This document shows, piece by piece, positions 56,741 through 64,000 of a DNA stretch of 64,000 nucleotides (position 1 is the first letter of the stretch; each line of letters starts with the position of its first letter). The notes under the pieces were generated by a model that saw nothing but the letters and a program-made list of their open reading frames with translations, was not told the DNA's origin and did no database searches. This stretch comes from Nereocystis luetkeana (Eukaryota > Sar > Phaeophyceae > Laminariales > Laminariaceae), in assembly GCA_031213475.1 (NCBI GenBank), contig JARUPZ010000001.1:21525142-21589141 (forward strand), written 5' to 3'. A program made the position numbers and the translations under genes.

Positions 56741-57694
56741 ATTTTGGGCCAAAATCCGACGACTAGGGTCATCGGATTATCAAATCGATTTTTTTTCCGG
56801 TAGTACTTTGCGTGTTTGGATTGTATAAGCAGGGTCATTCGTTTATGAGATCGAAAGATACCAATCTGAAGCTTGAAGTCGAACCGCATAGGGAACAGCC
56901 TGTTACCGAAGTGTCGGGTACCAGTATCGAGTCCGTACCGAAATAAACGGGTACTCCCGGTATTTAGGTCTATGTTAAACCTGTACCCGGGGTATTTTGG
57001 GATGGGCGGACCGAACTTACCAAAGTCTCGCGCACAGGTGTCGAGATAGTACGGAACCGTACCGACGTCTCGGGTATACCGGTCTTATCGAGACCGCACG
57101 GCAGATATCTTGATGCGTACGAGTTGTGCTAAACGCTTACCAATACACAAGCAGCACCACGAACTTGAATCAGGTAAATCTACATGACATGATTTAATGT
57201 ACATGTGTATAGGTGGCGGCGGCAACGGCAGATGAAACAGAGTGCCGCCGCCGCCGCCGCCATCCCAACCACGTACATTGCAGGCGGCAGCAGGGATAGC
57301 AGCAGCGCCAGCTAGCAGCACCACCAGCAAGAACAACAACAGGACACAACTGCAGAGAGACAGAAGCGGTAGCTCGAAGTTGGACAATCTGCTGATCCTG
57401 ATGGCTCTACCGTGCAGTCTACGCGTGCCTCTACAACCGAGTGCTACGCTTGAAGCCCGTTTTACATACCCCAACATCGAAGCTCGGCACACTCTCCTGG
57501 TCATCGGCGACCTCGCGTCACTGCTGCTGGTGCTGTGCTGGTAAAGCAGTGTCGACTTGTAGAAAGGGAGCACCGATGGATGCGAGACGTCGCGCTCAAG
57601 GCGATAGAAGGATGCGTCATATCACAGTATAGTAGGTGCATACTCCATCATACGAGCAGCCAAAGCTTTCCATTTGTGATGTTGAGATCATAAT

Positions 57695-58045
57695 GGCCGG
57701 CGTCCCCGGTGGCTTGGTAGGTGGTCCGCGTGCCTATCAAGATCAATTTCGCGGGTTCAAGTCTCACCGAGTACATGCTCGTAGGGGTTTTTTCTTGCAT
57801 AAAAAAATGAGTATTATAGCGGAAAGCGCGAGAGCGTGAGTTAGCTACTTTCGATGAAATTCGACGAGCAGTGGGAATACTGAACCCTATGCGCGACAAC
57901 AAATGAAGGCACGTACCGAGGGGGGAGAAGGGTAGACACCTGTGACCACGGCTTTTCCAGGAGATCGTTGAGGGTAAACCCTCCTACGAGTTAGGCTGGA
58001 AAGTAGAAGGTGTGATTAAAAAACAAACAAAATGTGTGTCTGCAC
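57695..58045 (+). mobile_element. SINE-like element with a tRNA-like head
   Basis: The head has an A-box-like GTGGCTTGGTAGGTGG and a B-box GCGGGTTCAAGTCTC about 35 bases later, the spacing of a tRNA-type RNA polymerase III promoter. The body shares ATTCGACGAG, AAATGAAGGCACGTACCG and CTACGAGTTAGGCTGGAAAG with 35095-35345 and 3745-3912, and ends in an A-rich stretch. There is no acceptor stem, so it is not a working tRNA gene. Confidence 0.65.
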
Positions 58046-61000
58046 TGCAGTACGGCGCTATTGAGTATATGATACTCCGGTATCGCGCCCGCAGCGAACA
58101 ATTGCAGGTACCCCCGGTATTTTTTGTGGCTGAGGGTATATCGGTACCCGGGGTATAATTGGGCGGGCGTACCGAACTTACCGAAGTCTCGGGTATCGGT
58201 ACGTGCTGAAAAAAGTACCGGGCACAGCGAAGTATTGGGCACCGGTATTGAAAAAATACCGAACTTCCCGAAGCGTTGGGTACCGGTACCGAAAAAAGTC
58301 CGAACTTACGGGAGCGTCGGCTACCGACATTAAGACCGTAGTGAACGAATATAACGGTACTTCCGGTATTGTGGCCACGTGTATACGGGTACCCGGGGTA
58401 TGTTTGGGTACACGTACCGAACTGGCCGAAGCGTCGGGTATATATCGGAAATTTACCGTACTTACAGCAGTCTCTAGTACCGGTATTTTGGAAAAGTACG
58501 GAACTCACCGAACTATCGGGTAGCGATACACACCCTCGAGCAAATACCCCTGGGGGATACTCCGGTACGTGCCCTACCGAACGTACCCTTGCTCGTTTCT
58601 TAGGGCCTCACCCAAACGTGAGCATTAGGTTTTTTGTTATCTCTATCTCGTGCGCCTATATATGCTGTACTCCATGCTGTGCAGGTGTGTTGCAATGATA
58701 TGTTGGCGTTTCTTTGCGCCTCTTTATTCAACGAAGCACGCTTTACGGCAGCGGGTAGCGTGCACCCCCATTGGCAACATCTAGGTGTTTCCCCCCGCCC
58801 GCCGCATGGCATGGCTTAGTACAAAAGGTTGTTGCAAATACAGCTGCATGCGGAAACGCGGCGTGATGGGTTGGGCGCTTGTTTTGCCCTGTGTTTGGTT
58901 GGAGTCGTTGAACGTAGAATGTAACGGCATTCCTCCGGATTGTTTTCGCGGTTTTGTGCGGGAGTCGGGATTATTCCGTGGTTCCGTGATAAATGTGAAA
59001 TCCCTCTCCCGCACGAATGCGTCCGGCGCAAATTATTGTATCCCGTTCCCGCGCCACGGAAAACTATAGATCCCGCTCCCGTACAAACGAGTCCCACGCC
59101 ATTGCACATATCCCGTTTCCTTAGAAACATGTCCCACAACATTCAACTTATCCGAAATCCCGCGAGTACAGCGACGTTAAACCCCGCAGAGATGTAAATG
59201 CTGACCCCCCTCCCTCAGAAGGGTGGACTCTAACATGGCAGTGTACGTACAAGCATCAGGTTCCGAGTTCAAATATCGCGTGTCTCTTATTATTTCCCTT
59301 TCCCCCCCCCCATTTTTTATTTTTGCAAACAAAGAATGTGCAAGTAGTACTGTAAACCCGGTACCCTATATAGTGAAATGCCCGGCGAATGCAGCAGTGC
59401 CGTCAAAAGAAAAAATACTTTGGTAGCCGAGCCGTGTCTATTACAAAAAAAATCCCGTGTAGTACCGCGGTAGCCGAATCCCGCAAAAATAATCCCGTTT
59501 TATCTTTGCCGCTGGATTCCATCCCGGGGAGTACCGCGGTGGCCGGATCCCGCACAAAGAATGCGACCGAATCCCATCGTGTCCAGACTACGTACGGAAT
59601 ATCCGTTTGGGACCCGTGGTAGCTGAACCCCGTGCCGCAGAGTCCCGCGGTGGCGAAATCCCATACAGATATGTAGTACGATGAAGTCCCGGAGTAACGG
59701 ATTCCCGGGGGATATTTTCCCGGAGTTGAAAAGGTGTCCCGAGGAATGGCTTGTGAAATTTGCTGGATTGCATGCTGTGTGCTGCGCACATGCATGATAT
59801 GATACCAGACACCATGCATTAGGTATCATGCCAGCGAGTGTGATGCTGCTGCACTTCAGCAGGTATGATGCTGCTGCAGGTTGAACTGCAGTGTACCCGG
59901 TCGGCACAGGGCGTGACGGAGCGCAGGCTCGCGAGCATGCCACCGCATACCTCTGACGTAGAACCTGCGCATCAAGTTGTTACAGCTACCCTTCCGAGCC
60001 TAGCCTATCCTCTGTTGTTTCAGGGGCTGTTCCGTTCGGACAGCCTACGTGGAATGTGTGTGAGATAGCTTATCGCAGTGATACGCGGGCTGAGAAAAGG
60101 GGGTTATGTGGGGTATCCCTCCGACTGGTGTGGCAACTCCCTGTTTGGACCGTCGCCATAGCTAAGACCACGGTACAATGCCTTGCTTCATACCGGGATG
60201 ACTACTGCCTACAGTAGCTGCCCACACGGCTTTGCCACCCATTGGGTCTTCTGCGGTTAAGGGAATATCCGGAAAAGACGCGGGATACGGTAGGATTGCA
60301 CCCGTTTTTCCCGGAGGCTCCCCATTTGAGGCACTTTATGCCTCAGGCAGGCATCCGTTTGGAGGTGAAATGGAAACCTCTTTCGACGAAACAATCCCGT
60401 GCCCGAGGTGTATATACCACGAAACGCGCTGTGAAGCGCAAGCTGTGTGCGAACGATGTTTCGGTAGTTCCGCAGCCAGAAATGGTTGGTTAAAATGCGT
60501 TACCTCTATTGTAGCACGGTTCTGAAGCACCATCTAACAGGATTGAATCTACAGCACCTATCTCGGTAGCGCCGACGGACGGCTCACACATGGCGCGCGA
60601 CCATGAGTCTCCGCAGCCTCACTGGTGAGTCTCCGCTGCTACCGCACTTGTTCTCACTCTGAGCTACTCGCACATATCCTCGTACGGCACATCTGTACCA
60701 AATACTTTCTGCCCACCGGAAGTCATTCTCAATAGCGTGTGCTCCGCGTAAACAAAATGCTTATGCAACACATTGGTGCAATAATCCGTCGTGTCTATGA
60801 GTCGGGGTCAGGGTTCGGGGCACCCGGGTTTTTGCTACTGTTCGTGTGCGTTTCAGCTATGTATACACGTTACATCCAACATGGCGCGGATGCACGTTAG
60901 CGAGGCCCAAAAATGCGTCTCAGCTTTACTTCGCTTCCCCTCATACCACACCTTGGGTGCACAGCTTGGGTGCACAGCTTGGCTGGGGGCATATTTCCTT

Positions 61001-61058
61001 TGCCTCCGTCACCTCCTGAGCTATCCCCACCGGTATACGGCGCCAAATCGATGAACTT

Positions 61059-62185
61059 ATGGCACGCTGCTCACATGACTCCTGCTCTCGGCGCCCAAGC
61101 TTCAATCTCGTGGGCAGCAAGACGCCGGCGTTCTGCAAGCGACATGCTAAGGACGGGATGATAAATCTTCTAACCCCCATTGTCCCACATGCCTCCTGCC
61201 TGACGCGGCCAAGCTACAATGCCGTTGGCACCCAGAGGGCAGGGTATTCCGGGAACCAAGCTGAGGACGGCGTGATGGACGTCTTTAGCAGGCGGTGTAC
61301 ATGGCCTGTGCACGAGGCTAGCGACCTTCGATCTGGTGGGCAGCGAGACCCCGGCGTACTGCAAGCGACATTCTGAGGGCGGCATGAAGAACGTCCGCTT
61401 TAGCATGTGTGTACACGACGCCTGCACAAGGAAGCCCTTCTTCAGTCTCGTAAGCAGCAAGACGGCAGTGTACTGCAAGCAACACGCTGCAGACGGGATG
61501 ATAAACGTCAACAATGTTTGCTTACGTGACGCTTGCACGAGGCAACCACACCTCAATGTCGCGGGCAGCAAGACGGCGTCGTACTGCACACGGCATGCCG
61601 GGGGGGGGATGATGGACGCCGTCCACAGCTGTTGCTCACATGAGCCCTGCACGAAAAGACCAAGCTTCCATGTCGTCGGCAGCAAGAAGCCGGTGAACTG
61701 CATGCAGCACGCCGAGGTCGGGATGGTAAACGTCCTCCACAAACGCTACTCCCATGACTCCTGCACGAGACGACCGTCGTTTAATGTCTTTGGCAGCAAC
61801 AGGCCGCTGTACTGCAAGGAACATGCCGAGGACGGCATGATAGACGTTTGCCGCAGACGGTGTTCCCAGGACTCGTGCCCAAGCCACGGGGCTTTTAACG
61901 TCGTCGGGTGGCCAAAAGCCGGTGAACTGCCAACAACATGCTGTGGACGGTATGGTGGACGCCCGCAACAAGCGTTGCTCGCACGACTCCCGCGTGGGGT
62001 TTCCGCGGTGGGGTTTACTCAACGACGGTTCGGTCTCTCTATGCCAAGACCATAAGAGCAATCTGTGGACCGGTTTGGGGATCAACTTCAAAGCGAAGTG
62101 TCAGGTGCCGGGTTGCCAGAGGCTTTCTAGGTGGGGAGTCGATGGGAAGCAGCCTACGCACTGCCCTGATCACGGCCCCCTCTAA
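61059..62185 (+). CDS. EsV-1-7 repeat protein gene with two frameshifts
   Basis: Tandem copies of the EsV-1-7 motif C-X4-C-X16-C-X2-H-X12. This motif was named from a phaeovirus protein and is known in brown algae from IMMEDIATE UPRIGHT, a developmental regulator (established knowledge). It is thought to bind metal; the role of this copy is unknown. Ten units can be read. Unit 1, after ATG at 61059, is complete: CSHDSC, 16 residues, CKRH, AKDGMINL. Unit 2 has lost the first Cys, the third Cys and the His (VPHASC, then SGNQ). Units 4-6 are complete, unit 7 has Tyr for the first Cys, unit 9 Arg for the second Cys, and unit 10 (CQVPGC..CPDH) ends just before the TAA-type stop region at 62183-62185. 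The frame shifts by one base at about 61308 (unit 3) and again at about 61908 (unit 8). So this is either a recent pseudogene or an assembly with two single-base errors. It is read here as one gene because the repeats continue without a gap across both shifts. Confidence 0.85.
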
Positions 62186-62344
62186 GATGATCTCGCTCGC
62201 ACTGTCGGGGCAGATCGCAGCAGGACAACTTACCGCATCCCTTGCTATGGTGCCGTACGGTGCTCCTCGTTCCATGTTCAAGACTGAGTGTTTATTTTTG
62301 AAACGATTCGATATGTGACCTACTGTACATTGGATCAGGTTTGA

Positions 62345-62600
62345 AGGCATAGGTTGGGCAAATCCCCGGAGGCGATCAGGTGCGGGGACACCGATTGGCG
62401 AACACTTGGCCTTTGCCATGACGCTGTTGTGCTTGCTGAACATTGTATTCCCGGTGCTCCCGTTTGCCTAAGGGGATCCTCGGAGGCGTTCAATTTGCGG
62501 GGACACCGATTGGCCTACCCTTGGCTTTTCGCCATAGCGCTGTGTTGTGCTTGCTGAACATTGTATTCCCGGTGCTCCTCTCGCCTAAGGGGTTGCCTGT
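62345..62600. repeat. Tandem duplication of about 115 bp downstream of the EsV-1-7 gene
   Basis: GCGGGGACACCGATTGGC plus GCTGAACATTGTATTCCCGG and GCCTAAGGGG occur twice (about 62375-62475 and 62485-62592), with small differences. Confidence 0.85.
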
Positions 62601-63686
62601 CTCGCTGTTGGGAATCGCATGAAGCGCATGAAGTCGATTTTTTATGAGACGCATGCGACGGTAGGGGTGCATTTATTTATCTTATTACCCTCTTCATTCA
62701 CCTTAGGATTTTCGTGGCTTGCCCTAAACCTCCCAGTAATTAAAGATGTGCGCACCACCCCATGAGTGGTCACATCGTAGTGAAACATATTTGTAACAAG
62801 ATCAAACGATGTGGGTCAATTCCTTGTTTGAGGAACCTCATCTGTAGGAAACGTTCTGGCCAGAAAAGGCCGCCCCTATCCTCGGACGCATCAAATCGCA
62901 TCGAACATCGTATCGCACTGAAGAGGATGGTGAAAGTGGTCGCAGACTAGGCCAAGGCTTTGGTGCCCGAAATGTCAACACGGCTGAGCGCTCGGGGCTC
63001 CTAAAGAAGGGGATACACTGTCATATAACACAACTAAGATTACCTCCTGACGAGCGCTACAATATCGGAGTATATAGCACTATTTTGCCTTATGAGGCAA
63101 AATTTTCTGACTGACCGAACCCCTCAGCGGAGGAGCTGAATGCAGCACTCTAAAATCGTGTTTTAGTCTTACCTATGCTTCGTAACAGCGCTAGTGAGTA
63201 CGAGCAAGCAGGTGCACGAGAGGTTATGCTTCAGTAGGAGACCAGGAGGTTTGGGGGCGTCCAAAGGCCTCTTTAGCACGACCTACCTTGGTTGTAAGAG
63301 TAGGGGGCAGTTATCGAAGGAGTGAAAACCGCCGTTTCTCACCATCTTTTGTGACTTGCTTTCTGTAGTGAGTGAAGCGTCTCTTGGGGATCAGGTTTAG
63401 TGCCGAGATTGGCGAATCGTTCGCCTGCTGACATCATATGCGGCCTGATAAGATCGGGCATCGATCAAAGTCCGTCGCTGGATTAGTGGGAAATGTAAAG
63501 TTCCGAGTTCGTCTGATGTAGGTCTACATTTCCAAGCTTGTATATCGCAGCTCTCCCGCGAAGAAACCCGAGCCTTCAAGCCACAGAGCCAAGGAGGAGG
63601 TGTTGGAGGCTCTGCCGCCGGTTGTGGAGGTGGTGAATACGATCTTCTCCTTTCCTACATATCAACATCATGCATTTTGTGTGTCA
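62601..63686. other. No gene recognised
   Basis: Only short, unrelated frames. A tract at 63050-63180 is AT-richer than its surroundings and contains GCCTTATGAGGC, a short palindrome. Nothing else stands out. Confidence 0.5.
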
Positions 63687-63799
63687 TTACGGGGGGCCAT
63701 AGTTAATAGGACCAAATATTGTTAGTAAAAATGGTTTAATATATACCCTGGTAGGTTTTTATGTATACCATAGGTCCTATTAACTGTGGTCCCCCGTAA
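63687..63799. mobile_element. MITE family A copy carrying an 8-bp insertion
   Basis: TTACGGGGGGCCATAGTTAA at the left and CTGTGGTCCCCCGTAA at the right. Where the 32791 copy reads AATATATAGGTTTTT, this one reads ATATATACCCTGGTAGGTTT, that is TA-CCCTGG-TA in place of TA. Confidence 0.9.
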
Positions 63800-63802
63800 T
63801 AG

Positions 63803-64000
63803 AACTAGATACTTAGATCACAACCCCTGAGCGTGCTCGGTTGGTGCATCCCTGGCCTCTCAAAGGTCCCACTTCCAAACCGCCTCCTTTCATTACTTGC
63901 CGGACCTTTCCAGCAGTTCTTCGTTTTCTCGGTCCTTTCTTCCTTTCTTCTTTCGTTTCGTGTGCGTGCGTGTTCTCCGAGCACGGCATCGCGGGAGGAC
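63803..64000 (+). repeat. Long dispersed repeat D, copy 3 (cut by the window end)
   Basis: From AGAACTAGATACTTAGATCA through GAGCGTGCTCGGTTGGTGCA to the end. It is the reverse complement of about 41382-41576 with few differences, and closer to copy 1 than copy 2 is. Confidence 0.9.

Larger units (their letters stand above)
46700..61058. other. Repeat-dominated region without a firmly supported gene
   Basis: Many short frames exist but none shows a domain. Longer ones I examined: 51157-51669 minus (hydrophobic segments, no family), 52721-53170 plus, 53121-53453 plus, 56108-56617 plus and 57085-57573 minus (one hydrophobic segment). The content is mainly tandem and dispersed repeats: the two CCTCTRGAGG arrays, the GGTACC-rich family, palindromic TCACGAATCGTGA sequences (55250-55350 and 55840-55985), a 47-bp duplication (56640-56735) and a SINE-like element at 57.7 kb. 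Confidence 0.6.

Overview
The window looks like nuclear DNA from a brown alga (Phaeophyceae) or a close stramenopile relative. Three things suggest this: a gene built of tandem EsV-1-7 cysteine/histidine repeats (a motif mainly known from brown algae and their phaeoviruses), TTAGGG-type telomere-like tracts inside the sequence, and intron-rich genes with long, repeat-filled introns. No bacterial-style operons are present. No species is claimed.

Layout. (1) About 1-2200: repeat-rich sequence with no gene I can support. (2) About 2.2-30 kb, plus strand: one very large gene with about 16 exons, encoding an ATAD5/ELG1-like protein, the large subunit of the alternative clamp loader that unloads PCNA from DNA. 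Walker A, the EVNAS segment, Walker B, the lid region and the C-terminal RFRHY segment lie on successive exons whose splice phases match almost everywhere. The protein would be about 3200 residues, much longer than the animal protein, because of low-complexity insertions. It also carries an apparent IPT/TIG immunoglobulin-like domain. (3) About 30-36.3 kb: intergenic, with MITEs, minisatellites and a long (GA)n tract. (4) 36.3-38.4 kb, minus strand: three exons of a uS9 ribosomal protein, probably mitochondrial. Its N-terminal exon is not secured; a minus-strand exon with a presequence-like start at about 46.2-46.7 kb is a candidate. (5) About 39-61 kb: mostly repeats, including a MITE of about 220 bp with 17-bp inverted ends, a long dispersed repeat present in inverted orientation, a palindromic minisatellite, two arrays built on CCTCTRGAGG motifs, a GGTACC-rich repeat family and a SINE-like element. 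(6) 61.06-62.19 kb, plus strand: an EsV-1-7 repeat protein gene interrupted by two frameshifts. (7) 62.2-64 kb: tandem duplication, a MITE and the start of another copy of the dispersed repeat.

The genes show no shared pathway; they are ordinary eukaryotic neighbours. The most unusual signals are in the non-coding DNA. At least three short-element families recur. One of them sits just upstream of the 3' splice site of three different ATAD5 introns. Tiny palindromes such as TACCAGGTA and CTATTAATAG are scattered through the window and in some places appear as clean insertions within individual MITE copies, which looks like transposon excision footprints. All calls come from reading the sequence only; no database search or transcript data was used.
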